Source: a bacterium (GTDB taxonomy: Bacteria; UBP14; UBA6098; B30-G16). From it: a stretch of DNA of 32,740 nt. Of this stretch, positions 7,898-16,466 are shown piece after piece. The stretch spans positions 1 to 32,740 of the forward strand of contig JAGHAI010000152.1 in the NCBI GenBank assembly GCA_021161555.1, given 5' to 3'. Both the position numbers and the translations under genes were made by a program. Numbering within the stretch: position 1 is the first letter of the stretch; every line of letters begins with the position of its first letter. The notes beneath the pieces are model-generated. The model saw only the letters and a program-made list of their open reading frames with translations, was not told the origin of the DNA and did not search any database.

Positions 7898-9109
7898 CTA
7901 ATAGAACTCATATCTCAAAGAGAGCGATATGTATGATGTCGAAATGTCGTCCTCGGGAGTTGTATGCCATTCGGGAAAATACGATGCGGAGAGGTCGGCG
8001 CGGATATTTTTTAAAATCCAGACCGAGCTCACTGCGGAGAAATCGACGAAATTGTAATCGGAAAAAGAAATGCCCGTATCGGGCGCAGATTGATAAAATC
8101 TCTTTCCCGGCTCGACTGTTAAAAAAAGCCAGAACTTGTTGTAGTTGAAACAATTGATTGAAATTTCAGCGCCCCAATCGGTGTAGTTTTCCATTGCGTA
8201 TTCTTCCGCCGCAGACTGCATTGAAAACAATGGTCCTGCGGAAAAATTCCACATTCCCCAATCGGTTCCCGCTGTCAGTGTGGTCTTGAGCCAGAAGTAA
8301 TCGAAATATACCTCGTCCTGCACATCGTAATTTCGACTTTCAATTTCAATCGAAGGCTCCACCATCACGCCAGGAAATGAAAGGGACAACTGCGAAGTAG
8401 TCCACATTGAAGCATAAGAACCCAGTTCCGTTTCCGACGGGAAATGCTTTCTGTCATATTCTAACCACACTTCTCCGAAATTGCCACCTGTCCACAATTT
8501 TGACAGCGACATTTGAATCTGTCTTCTGTCGTAATTCGCGTCGGCGGAATCGGGAACGCTGCGATATGAGTAGCACCATCCTGCCTCGCCATCTGCTCCC
8601 AGAAATGTAAACGAATAGGATATTTTTGAACGCAGGAGGTCATAGTTGTAATAGTAGCTCGATGTGGTCTCATATCTCTTTCCTTCCACCCACAATCGGG
8701 CGGAAATTTTTCTTGCGCCAAAATCCTGCGAAAGTTTTAAGTTAAAGCGATGCTTGCCATATCCTACAATGCTCTCGTCATTGTGATATGAAAATCTTCC
8801 CTCGATGATTTCCGAACCTTCTATTTCAAAAAGTTGAGATGCGAAGTTCCATCGGGCGACAAGTTGCGTCCAGGTGCTTTTGTCCCCGATGTCGGTGGAG
8901 ATTTCACCGCGAAGTGTGTGAGAACCGTATTTCTTCTCGTAATTGCCATCCAGCAAAAATTTTCCCTCGCTGGTAAGTGCGGTGGTATCATCTTCGAGAA
9001 TATTATATCTCTGTGATATAAAGGAACCGCCGACGCCAACCCTGAGCCAGGGAAGTTCGCAAAAACCAAGTGATACAACGAGAAAAACTATACCATAAAA
9101 ACTTTTCAT
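7898..9109 (-). CDS. Predicted outer-membrane beta-barrel protein of unknown function
   Basis: I do not recognise a named family. The 403-residue product begins with a short signal peptide (MKSFYGIVFLVVSLGFC). The rest is a succession of alternating polar/hydrophobic beta strands rich in Tyr, Trp and Phe, with short turns and longer polar loops. It ends in ISLSLRYEFY, the kind of aromatic C-terminal strand used as a BAM recognition signal. There are no repeats and no enzymatic motif. The stretch LFEIEGSEIIEGRFSYHND and the following strands resemble outer-membrane barrels of about 14-18 strands in general terms. It is convergent with the glycosylase gene and divergent from the transketolase gene. 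Surface channel, structural porin or adhesin are all possible. Confidence 0.7.
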   Translation of the reverse strand: MKSFYGIVFLVVSLGFCELPWLRVGVGGSFISQRYNILEDDTTALTSEGKFLLDGNYEKKYGSHTLRGEISTDIGDKSTWTQLVARWNFASQLFEIEGSEIIEGRFSYHNDESIVGYGKHRFNLKLSQDFGARKISARLWVEGKRYETTSSYYYNYDLLRSKISYSFTFLGADGEAGWCYSYRSVPDSADANYDRRQIQMSLSKLWTGGNFGEVWLEYDRKHFPSETELGSYASMWTTSQLSLSFPGVMVEPSIEIESRNYDVQDEVYFDYFWLKTTLTAGTDWGMWNFSAGPLFSMQSAAEEYAMENYTDWGAEISINCFNYNKFWLFLTVEPGKRFYQSAPDTGISFSDYNFVDFSAVSSVWILKNIRADLSASYFPEWHTTPEDDISTSYISLSLRYEFY

Positions 9110-9144
9110 AGGATAAAAATAGATTTTAAAAATCTTTTGGCAAT

Positions 9145-9174
9145 TTGATAATTGATTTTACCAGAAAATATTAT
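9145..9174 (+). promoter_or_regulatory. Candidate promoter for the transketolase gene
   Basis: TTGATA (9145-9150) and TATTAT (9169-9174) each match the sigma-70 consensus at 5 of 6 positions with an 18-base spacer, in the divergent intergenic region. Transcription would start near 9182, leaving about 30 bases before the GGAGG-preceded ATG at 9213. Confidence 0.45.
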
Positions 9175-9212
9175 TTCTTAATTACAATTTGCACATAACG
9201 GAGGAACAGCCG

Positions 9213-10067
9213 ATGAAAATCACAGATACTTCGCGTCTTGAAGAAATAGCGCGACGGGTTAGATTTGACATAATCAAGATGACCTATCACGCTGGTTCGG
9301 GACATCCTGGCGGTTCGCTTTCGATTGCGGACATTTTGACGGCTCTATATTTTAATGCGCTCAACCACGACCCGAAAAATCCAGAATGGAACGATAGGGA
9401 TAGAGTAATTCTGTCCAAGGGGCACGCCTGTCCGGCGCTTTATGCGGTTCTTGCCGAAGCGGGATATTTTCCCCGCGAAGAGCTGTGGACACTCCGTAAA
9501 TTCGGTTCGCGACTTCAGGGGCATCCCGCCGTCGATAAAGGATTGCCAGGAATAGAAATTTCCACAGGTTCACTTGGACAGGGGCTTTCAATCGCTGTTG
9601 GAACAGCACTCGCGGGGAAAAAACTTGATGATGCAAATTGGAATGTCTATGCCATTCTCGGCGACGGAGAAATCGAAGAAGGACAGGTGTGGGAAGCATT
9701 TATGGCAGCAGGACATTATCACCTCGACAACCTCATCGCGATAATCGATAACAATGACCTGCAGATAGATGGTTTTGTGTGCGATGTGATGAACATCCAT
9801 CCAATTCCTGATAAGTTGAAGGCATTTAACTGGCAGGTTTTCGTCGTGGATGGACATTCAATTCCAGAGATAATCGATGTGGTAGAGGAAGCGAAGAAAG
9901 TGAGAGGGACGCCGAAGGCAATTATTGCAAAGACGGTTAAAGGAAAGGGTATATCCTATATGGAAAATGTCGCCGACTGGCACGGCAAAGCACCCAACAG
10001 AGAACTGGCTCTTAAAGCAGTGGCAGAACTCGGATTCCCAGAAAGCGCACTCGACAATGACATATAA
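9213..10067 (+). CDS. Transketolase, N-terminal subunit (thiamine-diphosphate domain)
   Basis: This is the pyrophosphate-binding half of a two-gene transketolase, the pentose-phosphate enzyme that moves two-carbon units between sugar phosphates. The 284-residue product has the hallmarks of the N half: SGHPGGSLS near residue 29, [30 protein letters not shown], and the TPP/Mg motif starting G-D-G at 150-152 and ending I-D-N-N at about 178-181. It stops where the N subunit normally ends. The ATG at 9213 is chosen because GGAGG (9200-9204) lies eight bases upstream; a TTG at 9189 in the same frame would precede that site and is unlikely. The C-terminal subunit usually follows directly, but here an unrelated gene follows, so the partner must be elsewhere. 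A paralogous family (DXPS-like or sulfopyruvate-type) is less likely given the motifs. Confidence 0.9.
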   Translation: MKITDTSRLEEIARRVRFDIIKMTYHAGSGHPGGSLSIADILTALYFNALNHDPKNPEWNDRDRVILSKGHACPALYAVLAEAGYFPREELWTLRKFGSRLQGHPAVDKGLPGIEISTGSLGQGLSIAVGTALAGKKLDDANWNVYAILGDGEIEEGQVWEAFMAAGHYHLDNLIAIIDNNDLQIDGFVCDVMNIHPIPDKLKAFNWQVFVVDGHSIPEIIDVVEEAKKVRGTPKAIIAKTVKGKGISYMENVADWHGKAPNRELALKAVAELGFPESALDNDI

Positions 10068-10121
10068 TAAATCCCTATTTGAGCGATATTGTGCGAATAA
10101 AATAAAAAAGAGAAAAATTTC

Positions 10122-10150
10122 TTGCTTATCTATAATCGATAGACTAAATT
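10122..10150 (+). promoter_or_regulatory. Candidate promoter for the 10181 gene
   Basis: TTGCTT (10122-10127) and TAAATT (10145-10150) are separated by 17 bases in the AT-rich gap after the transketolase gene. The matches to consensus are 4 of 6 each, so this is only suggestive. A strong AAGGAGG ribosome binding site follows before the ATG at 10181. Confidence 0.3.
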
Positions 10151-10180
10151 TTTTCAAATTTGTTATAAGGAGGACAATTT

Positions 10181-11308
10181 ATGGGTCATGTTTACATTCC
10201 GGGTTTGAAGGTCGCTGAATATGAACTTGTGCGCAAAAGCAGAGTTCTTCCTCTCAAGGGCGAAGTCGTGGTAAAGGAAGGGGATTTCGTCGAGCCGGAT
10301 ACTATTGTGGCGAGAACTTTTTTGCCCGGCGCAGTTCAGGCTATAAATGTTGCCGGGATGCTTTCGGTTGACCCCGAAGATGTGCTGATGTATATGAAGA
10401 AAAAACAGGGTGATTCCTTTTCAAAAGATGAAATTCTTGCCGAAAGCAAAGGCATTTTAGGACTTTTCAAAACGCAGATAAAAGCGCCCTTTAAGGGGTC
10501 TGTGGAAAATGTCTCCAACATCACAGGTCAGGTTATCCTGCGCGCTGAACCCGTTCCTGTGGAAGTGAAAGCATACATACCGGGCGTTGTATCGAAAATA
10601 TTTCCCGAAGAAGGCGTGGAAATTGAAACCTGGGCGACATTCGTTCAGGGGATTTTTGGCGTTGGCGGTGAAAGATTTGGAACGCTTAAACTCCTCGTGG
10701 AAAATCCCGAAGATGTGATAACCGACGAACTTATCGATGGCACCTGCGAAGGGAAAATCATAGTCGGCGGCGGAATGGTTACTTCATCAGCAATTAAGAA
10801 GGCTGAACAGGTCGGTGTCGTCGGCATAGTCGTTGGCGGAGTAGAGGCTCAAGACCTGACGCAATATCTCGGATACGATATAGGCGTGGCAATTACAGGT
10901 TCCGAAGATATACCGCTGACTCTCGTGATTACGGAGGGCTTTGGACACATTCCAATGGCACAGAAGACATTTTCGCTTCTCAAAAAATATGATGGACATC
11001 AGGCATCTATGAACGGTGCAACACAGATTAGAGCTGGCGTGATAAGGCCAGAAGTAGTCATTAAACAGGATGAACCATCAGACGAGATAAAACAAAAATC
11101 GACAGGTCAAATTGCAGGAATAGAAATCGGTTCTATGGTGCGGGTGATTAGAGTTCCATATTTTGGAAAAATTGGGAAAATCAGCGCTCTGCCTGCGGAA
11201 TTGCAGCAACTCGAAAGCGAAACACACGCCCGCGTGTGCGAAATTGAGTTCGACGATGGAACGAAGGCAATCGTTCCCCGTGCAAACCTCGAGATGATTG
11301 AAGAATAA
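10181..11308 (+). CDS. Uncharacterised protein with barrel-sandwich-like and KOW/SH3-like segments
   Basis: I do not recognise a named family. There is no signal peptide or membrane helix, so a cytoplasmic location is likely. Residues about 5-55 and 75-125 contain repeats of a pattern seen in barrel-sandwich hybrid (RnfC, lipoyl-like or RNA-polymerase) folds: V-V-K-E-G-D-F-V-E-P-D-T-I-V-A and later IKAPFKGSVENVSNITGQVIL. Residues about 188-292 form a Gly/Val-rich alpha/beta segment (KIIVGGGMVTSSAIKKAEQ, then GVVGIVVGGVEAQDL) that recalls swivelling domains but without an identifiable catalytic residue. The last 60 residues (IGSMVRVIRVPYFGKIGKI ... EIEFDDGTKAIVPRANLEMI) look like a KOW/SH3-like barrel. 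AAGGAGG precedes the ATG. It stands 175 bases upstream of the FN3/DUF6754-like gene on the same strand and is probably part of the same functional cluster; that link is inferred from position only. Confidence 0.6.
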   Translation: MGHVYIPGLKVAEYELVRKSRVLPLKGEVVVKEGDFVEPDTIVARTFLPGAVQAINVAGMLSVDPEDVLMYMKKKQGDSFSKDEILAESKGILGLFKTQIKAPFKGSVENVSNITGQVILRAEPVPVEVKAYIPGVVSKIFPEEGVEIETWATFVQGIFGVGGERFGTLKLLVENPEDVITDELIDGTCEGKIIVGGGMVTSSAIKKAEQVGVVGIVVGGVEAQDLTQYLGYDIGVAITGSEDIPLTLVITEGFGHIPMAQKTFSLLKKYDGHQASMNGATQIRAGVIRPEVVIKQDEPSDEIKQKSTGQIAGIEIGSMVRVIRVPYFGKIGKISALPAELQQLESETHARVCEIEFDDGTKAIVPRANLEMIEE

Positions 11309-11483
11309 TTGTTAAATCAGCAAACGGGGATTGTGAAAAATATTGATGTGCAATAACAGCTTTGACGATAGGAACATTCATAACCCTGCTTTCTGAATTC
11401 GATTATTGAAACTGTTTTCATCATCGATTTTGACTTATTAAATTTATAGATGTAGATATAAATTAAGAAATCGGGAGGCATTG

Positions 11484-14210
11484 ATGAAAAGGCTCACCTC
11501 AGTTTTTTTGATTTTTCTCATTATCACATTCGCTTTTGCTCTGGCGAACAGCTCTTACGCTCCGAAACCGCAAACACCAAAGTTAATCGACATTCCAGGG
11601 GATGCGGGAACAAATGTTCTCTTGCAGTGGCGTCATTTCGAAACCGTGCCAGGAATACGATACGATATTTTGCGCAGCGAGGATGGAAAAAACTTTGAAG
11701 TAATTACGCCTTTGCAGACAAAGACAATCACCTATGAACCACAGGACCAGCCCGAAAACGATGTATCCGACCTTGGATATTTTCTCGTGCTTGTTCCTCA
11801 GGAAAACGACCTTCCCATCGCCAGGGTGATAAAAGCCACCGAAGAAAATCGGGATTCCATCATTTCTGCCGGCGGAAAGAAAATACTGCGCGTTGAACTC
11901 GGTGTTCCGCCGCTGGAAGAAATGGAAAAACTCCCAAATAAGTTCGCACTCGGAGATTTCTATCGTGTGATACCGGATGAGGAAATTGCGAACCGTCCTC
12001 AGCCTATGACCGTGCCTCAAAAACTTTTTGATGCGCTCGGGATAAAAATCCCATCGCTTGGAGATGTCAGTATTGAACTGACGCCGAAAGCGGAGGAACT
12101 TGAATTCGTCCGAAAAGGAAAGAGAATTCTCGCCGCTGGCGAAGACAATATGCCTCTCACGCTCAAGTATGGCAAACAAATCGTCTCCTTCGTCACCGAA
12201 GACGCGAGATACACGGTGAAAAGTGATAATATACAGTTTCTCGACCGAAAGAGCGATAAGCGCGATATGGAGGCGGGAAAACATTACATCTATAAAGTGC
12301 GGCTTTATCAGAAGGACATTCCCATAAAAAAGATCTATGTCGATAGCGATACCGCAGGAATCACGCCGCAGGATGAGCCACCTGTGGTTCCAGATAAAAT
12401 CGAGGCGCTTTACGATAGAAAAAGCAACACAGCGGTCATCCACATAAACCAGACAAGTGGTCTCAGTGCATTCTTCGACAATAAGACATATACGATATTC
12501 AAAACTACGGCAGAAGATACCGCCTGCGAAAGGGGAAGCGAAATTCGCAAAGTCAGCGCTTCCATCCGTGCTGTCATTTTGAAAGATGTGGATTCCACAG
12601 ATGTTTTATATATCGTCGTTGAAGATGAGGGAGGACAGACAACCAAGACCGGACTCATTCCCCTGACCCCTGTGGAACTTGAAAAAATTTCACTTCCACC
12701 CAATCTTCGCGTTCGCGATGTCGAAAATGACCGGGGGCAGCAAATCGCCATCCGCTGGGACCCACCGACACTTGCCGTTGGATATTCCGTGGAAGATGTC
12801 GCTCCAAAGATGATGCAGGAAAAAGTTGCTTCTAAAAATATATTTTACCTGCCCACCGAAAAGGGCGGAACACTATTTGTGGCAGAAGACCCATCACAGG
12901 TTCCCGATGGCGCAAGAAAGGTGTTGAATCTCTCCTACACAGTTCCTGGCGGGAAAAAAGTGCTGAAGATAACATATCAAATGTGGACAAATTCCGAAGA
13001 TAAAGCACTTTATGGAGAATTTTCCCTCGATGGTAAGGACAAAATCGACAAGGACAATACCGGCGAACTGCAATTTCGAAACATTGCCGAAGGCGAATAT
13101 TCGCTTATTGGACACATAATAAAGAGCAGCGGCAGCAGGCTCAAAAATCCCGAAGCGAACATCGATATGAAGATAGATGCCACGCATATTCACTCAGTTC
13201 CGATAGATGTTCCACCTTACATTTATTACATATATCGCGGCACTGACGCTGAAGACCTGTCAACTTTTGAATACGTAGGAAAGGTCGGTGCCGATGCCCG
13301 CGAATTCAAAGACATCTTTGATGATTATAAAACAGCGCATCACAAATATTATTACATTGTTCAAGCTATTGGTCCTGATGGCGCTGTGGCACAATCCGAA
13401 CCGCTTGGACCTGTGGAAGGAATCTCCAACTGGTTCAACACGAGCAAACTCGTGATATTTTTCGGCGTTCTCGTATTTGTGGGAGTTGCGCTATTCTTCA
13501 TCTATCACGCCAAAAGAGGCAAACAGTTTTACATTAGACCAATTGCCGGTATCGTCCACATCGATGAAGCGCTTGGAAGAGCAACCGAAATGGGAAAACC
13601 CATCGTGTATATCACAGGATTGGGATATATAGACGATATAGCAACTCTTTCATCGATAACAATTCTCGGAAGGGTGGCGCGCAAAGCCGCTGAATATCAA
13701 TGTAGAATTTTTGTCCCCTGCTATACTCCGCTGGTTATGATTGTGGCTCAGGAAACCGTTCGCAACGCTTTTCTTGACGCTGGTCGTCCCGACCTGTATA
13801 ATGAGGAAGATGTTTATTACATTGCTGCACAACAGTTTGCGTATGCGGCTGCCGTTTCTGGATTGATGATTCGAGAAAAGAGCGCCGCCAATTTCTTTAT
13901 GGGAAGATTTTACGCTGAATCGCTCATCCTGGCGGAGACAGGTGCTTCCACTGGCGCGATTCAGGTTGCAGGAACGGACGATATGACGCAACTGCCGTTT
14001 TTCATCACCGCCTGCGACTACACGCTAATTGGGGAAGAACTTTATGCTGCATCGGCATATCTTTCCAATGACCCGATGCAGCGAGGTTCGCTTAAAGCAC
14101 AGGACTTTTTGAAGGCTATAGAAATGATACTTCTCGTTGTCGGTTCTCTTGCGGCAACCGCTGGAATGTGGTGGTTCACAAACGCATTCCGCGCACTCGG
14201 TGGAGATTAA
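11484..14210 (+). CDS. Large FN3-containing membrane protein with C-terminal DUF6754-like domain
   Basis: A 908-residue protein. Residues 1-21 form a signal peptide or anchor. A long extracytoplasmic part has fibronectin-III-like segments: one at about 30-115 containing YDILRSEDGKNFEVI, another from about 405 with LRVRDVENDRGQQIAIRWDPP, and one before the membrane with YIYRGTDAEDLSTFEYVGKV. A membrane helix at 656-678 is followed by KRGKQFYIRPIAGI and an alpha/beta domain (about 680-875) containing KPIVYITGLGYIDDIATLSS, then a last helix near 880-902. From memory the C-terminal part corresponds to Pfam DUF6754, of unknown function; an HMM search would settle this. The ATG at 11484 is preferred over the adjacent TTG at 11481 because GGGAGG (11473-11478) sits five bases before it. 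Three small membrane-protein genes follow at spacings of 54, 13 and 24 bases, consistent with one operon and one complex. Confidence 0.75.
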   Translation: MKRLTSVFLIFLIITFAFALANSSYAPKPQTPKLIDIPGDAGTNVLLQWRHFETVPGIRYDILRSEDGKNFEVITPLQTKTITYEPQDQPENDVSDLGYFLVLVPQENDLPIARVIKATEENRDSIISAGGKKILRVELGVPPLEEMEKLPNKFALGDFYRVIPDEEIANRPQPMTVPQKLFDALGIKIPSLGDVSIELTPKAEELEFVRKGKRILAAGEDNMPLTLKYGKQIVSFVTEDARYTVKSDNIQFLDRKSDKRDMEAGKHYIYKVRLYQKDIPIKKIYVDSDTAGITPQDEPPVVPDKIEALYDRKSNTAVIHINQTSGLSAFFDNKTYTIFKTTAEDTACERGSEIRKVSASIRAVILKDVDSTDVLYIVVEDEGGQTTKTGLIPLTPVELEKISLPPNLRVRDVENDRGQQIAIRWDPPTLAVGYSVEDVAPKMMQEKVASKNIFYLPTEKGGTLFVAEDPSQVPDGARKVLNLSYTVPGGKKVLKITYQMWTNSEDKALYGEFSLDGKDKIDKDNTGELQFRNIAEGEYSLIGHIIKSSGSRLKNPEANIDMKIDATHIHSVPIDVPPYIYYIYRGTDAEDLSTFEYVGKVGADAREFKDIFDDYKTAHHKYYYIVQAIGPDGAVAQSEPLGPVEGISNWFNTSKLVIFFGVLVFVGVALFFIYHAKRGKQFYIRPIAGIVHIDEALGRATEMGKPIVYITGLGYIDDIATLSSITILGRVARKAAEYQCRIFVPCYTPLVMIVAQETVRNAFLDAGRPDLYNEEDVYYIAAQQFAYAAAVSGLMIREKSAANFFMGRFYAESLILAETGASTGAIQVAGTDDMTQLPFFITACDYTLIGEELYAASAYLSNDPMQRGSLKAQDFLKAIEMILLVVGSLAATAGMWWFTNAFRALGGD

Positions 14211-14264
14211 ATTTATTAAAATCAAAAAATGAACTTTGCAAAATAACGATAGGGAGGTTAGAAT

Positions 14265-14912
14265 ATGTTCTGGAAGAAAAAAGTGCCACTGATAATAGTC
14301 TTCATTATGGGTTTTGTAATGGCATTGCAATATTTTATTCCGTCCGATTTTTCACAGAAATTCTACGATACCTATCTGGATTGGGGAATTGTGATAGGAA
14401 TTTTCGGCGGAGTTCTTGGATACTTCAGTTTTTTCCGCGTGCACATTCACAAAGTTACCAAAAAAGCTCCGAACTGGCAATTTTCTCTCATTTCAATTTT
14501 ATGCAGTTTGCTTATGGTGGTGGCAGCACTGCTCGGCGGACGGGGAACGGGAAGTCTTTTTATGCAATTGTTCCTATACACAAGCGCTGCAATTAACGCC
14601 ACGGTGTTTTCACTTCTCGCGTTTTACATTTCCTCTGCTGCATACAGAGCATTCCGTGCCCGCTCGACGCAGGCAGCTGCGCTCCTACTTGCCGCTGTTA
14701 TTATGATGCTCGGAAGAGTTCCAATCGGTGATTCCATAAGTTTCTGGACGCGCTGGGGTTTGCCGTCTATAAATGAAATTTCTCAGTGGATACTTAATGT
14801 GCCGAACCTCGCGGCGAAGCGGGCAATCATACTCGGCGTTGGACTCGGCTCACTGTTGATGTCTCTGAAAATTATCCTTGGAATAGAAAGAACATATCTC
14901 GGTTCGGAATAA
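14265..14912 (+). CDS. Polytopic membrane protein of unknown function, DUF6754-cluster
   Basis: I do not recognise a family. The 215-residue product has about six predicted membrane helices: roughly 7-24, 40-57, 72-90, 100-123, 131-152 and 185-205. It has a positively charged loop (FFRVHIHKVTKKAPNW) between helices two and three. A GGRGTG motif lies between helices three and four, and RVPIGDSISFWTRWG follows helix five. There are no enzyme motifs, no ATP-binding site and no transporter signature. GGGAGG (14252-14257) lies seven bases before the ATG. The next gene begins 13 bases after its stop, with the ribosome binding site right behind the stop codon, so translation is probably coupled. Likely a membrane subunit of a complex with its neighbours. 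Confidence 0.65.
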   Translation: MFWKKKVPLIIVFIMGFVMALQYFIPSDFSQKFYDTYLDWGIVIGIFGGVLGYFSFFRVHIHKVTKKAPNWQFSLISILCSLLMVVAALLGGRGTGSLFMQLFLYTSAAINATVFSLLAFYISSAAYRAFRARSTQAAALLLAAVIMMLGRVPIGDSISFWTRWGLPSINEISQWILNVPNLAAKRAIILGVGLGSLLMSLKIILGIERTYLGSE

Positions 14913-14925
14913 AGGAGGAGTTTTT

Positions 14926-15753
14926 ATGAAATTCTTGGCTAAGCTGGAAAAACTTGACCGCAGGATAATATACATAATCATCACCATTGCGGTCGTGCTG
15001 CCGTTTTTCTTTCGGATGGGACTGCCTATTTCCGTCTCGCCCGAAGTGAAATCGGTTTATGATTTCATAGATGGGCTGACACCGAGCGATTGTGTATTCA
15101 TTTCAGGAGACTATGACCCACAGGTAGATGCGGAATTGTCGCCGATGTTCGACGCAATCGTGCGGCACTGCTTCGAAAAAAATGTGAAAGTAATTGTGGC
15201 AAATGTATTCAATCTGCAGGGCATCGGACTTGTCGAGCCGAGATTGAAGAAACTGGCGGAAGAATATCACAAGGTATATGGCGTAGACTATGCTTTTCTC
15301 GGGTGGAAACAGGGATTTAGCCTGCTCGTTATGGGTATGGGTGAAAATTTTAAGAAGACCTGGGAAACGGATTATTACGGCACAAGGCTGGAAGACCTGC
15401 CGATTACTCAACCAATCAGGAACTACGACCAGATTGCTCTCGTAGTTGACTTAACTGGCAGTGGTGTTTTCGGCGCATGGATTACCTATGCTTATGTTCA
15501 ATATCGTCAAAAAATTGCCGCAGGAATAACTGCTGTTATGGCAGCTGATGCCTATCCACAATTGCAGGCGGGACAGCTCATAGGTCTTCTCGGTGGGCTT
15601 CGCGGTGCCGCTGAATACGAACAATTGATTCATCATCCTTCCCTTGGTTCTGTGGGGATGGAAGCACAGTCCTGGGCACACATTGCTATTATATTGTTCA
15701 TTATACTCGGAAATATCGGATATTATGCCGCAAAGAAAAATAAGGAAAAATAA
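14926..15753 (+). CDS. Membrane-anchored alpha/beta protein of unknown function, DUF6754-cluster
   Basis: The 275-residue product has an N-terminal membrane helix (about 14-31) and a C-terminal helix (about 251-268) followed by a lysine-rich tail. They flank an alpha/beta domain of about 210 residues. That domain begins SDCVFISGDYDPQVDAELSP and continues NVKVIVANVFNLQGIGLVEP and GVDYAFLGWKQG, alternating strands and helices in Rossmann-like fashion. A later region reads ALVVDLTGSGVFGAWITYAY. By eye the order resembles the C-terminal domain of the 11484 protein (KPIVYITGLGY ... CRIFVPCYTPLVMIV ... EDVYYIAAQQ), so the two may be paralogous; this is an inference. GGAGGAG (14914-14920) lies five bases before the ATG. 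I know no characterised homologue. Confidence 0.65.
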   Translation: MKFLAKLEKLDRRIIYIIITIAVVLPFFFRMGLPISVSPEVKSVYDFIDGLTPSDCVFISGDYDPQVDAELSPMFDAIVRHCFEKNVKVIVANVFNLQGIGLVEPRLKKLAEEYHKVYGVDYAFLGWKQGFSLLVMGMGENFKKTWETDYYGTRLEDLPITQPIRNYDQIALVVDLTGSGVFGAWITYAYVQYRQKIAAGITAVMAADAYPQLQAGQLIGLLGGLRGAAEYEQLIHHPSLGSVGMEAQSWAHIAIILFIILGNIGYYAAKKNKEK

Positions 15754-15777
15754 ATATAAAATATATCGGAGGTCAGA

Positions 15778-16410
15778 ATGCACATAAACACTGATATATG
15801 GGTTCTAATAGCGGTGTTTTTTACGCTGTCAGTATATACATTTTTGTGGAAGGATAATCCACTCTACAAATTTGCAGAATCGGTAACCGTCGGTATTGGT
15901 ATGGGTTTTGCCCTTGTTCAGTGGTGGAATCTTTCAGTCGTGGACAGGTTCTGGGTGCCTCTGACCACCAGAGGAGCAGCTGGATATGTTCTCATCATCC
16001 CTGCAATTATGGGGCTTATGATGGTGACGAGAATTATTCCCCGCTTTGCGTGGATGTCGAGATATGCGCTTGCGTTTACAATTGGTGCTGGCAGCGGTAT
16101 GGTTCTTCCGCGAGCTATACAGGCGAATGTTCTTCAGCAATTATATGCGACAATGCTGCCAATCAATGTTTCCTGGACAGGCATAATGGTAAATTTATTC
16201 ATCGTTGTCGGCGTTCTTGCAGGATTGATTTATTTCTTTTTCTCAAAGGAACACAAGGGTGTCTTTGGAGGAATTGCCAACATAGGAATATGGTTTCTTA
16301 TGGTGGGTTTCGGTGCCACATTCGGATACACTGTAATGGCTCGTCTCTCGCTGTTCATCGGAAGAGTGCTTTTCATCCTGCGCGATTTCCTCGGTATGCA
16401 GCTGTTCTGA
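15778..16410 (+). CDS. Polytopic membrane protein of unknown function, last gene of DUF6754-cluster
   Basis: The 210-residue product has about six membrane helices (roughly 7-24, 33-50, 68-85, 95-110, 131-153 and 162-205, the last perhaps two). It has the loop SVVDRFWVPLTTRGAAGYV and a motif IIPRFAWMSRYALAFTIGAGSGMVLPRAI in the middle. Gly-x-Gly patterns inside helices (TVGIGMGF, TIGAGSGM, MVGFGATFG) suggest tightly packed helices. No known transporter or enzyme signature is visible. GGAGG (15768-15772) precedes the ATG by five bases and the gap to the upstream gene is 24 bases. It would complete a set with the 11484, 14265 and 14926 genes. The next gene downstream (16467) lacks a good ribosome binding site. 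Confidence 0.65.
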   Translation: MHINTDIWVLIAVFFTLSVYTFLWKDNPLYKFAESVTVGIGMGFALVQWWNLSVVDRFWVPLTTRGAAGYVLIIPAIMGLMMVTRIIPRFAWMSRYALAFTIGAGSGMVLPRAIQANVLQQLYATMLPINVSWTGIMVNLFIVVGVLAGLIYFFFSKEHKGVFGGIANIGIWFLMVGFGATFGYTVMARLSLFIGRVLFILRDFLGMQLF

Positions 16411-16466
16411 TAACTGGTCTTCAGTCCTTTTTATAACATTTGTTCTAACGACAAATTCTATTTATT

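Noticed and set aside
9189-9212. TTG start adding eight residues to the transketolase subunit
   Set aside because: The GGAGG at 9200-9204 lies after this TTG and matches the ATG at 9213 instead.
11430-11458. TTGACT with a hexamer 17 bases downstream, ahead of the FN3/DUF6754-like gene
   Set aside because: The downstream hexamer (TAGATA) matches only 3 of 6 consensus positions, so I do not call a promoter; the gene could be transcribed with the 10181 gene.
11583-12443. 286-residue open frame on the minus strand
   Set aside because: It lies wholly antisense to the FN3/DUF6754-like gene, has low-complexity composition and no ribosome binding site; it is a shadow frame.
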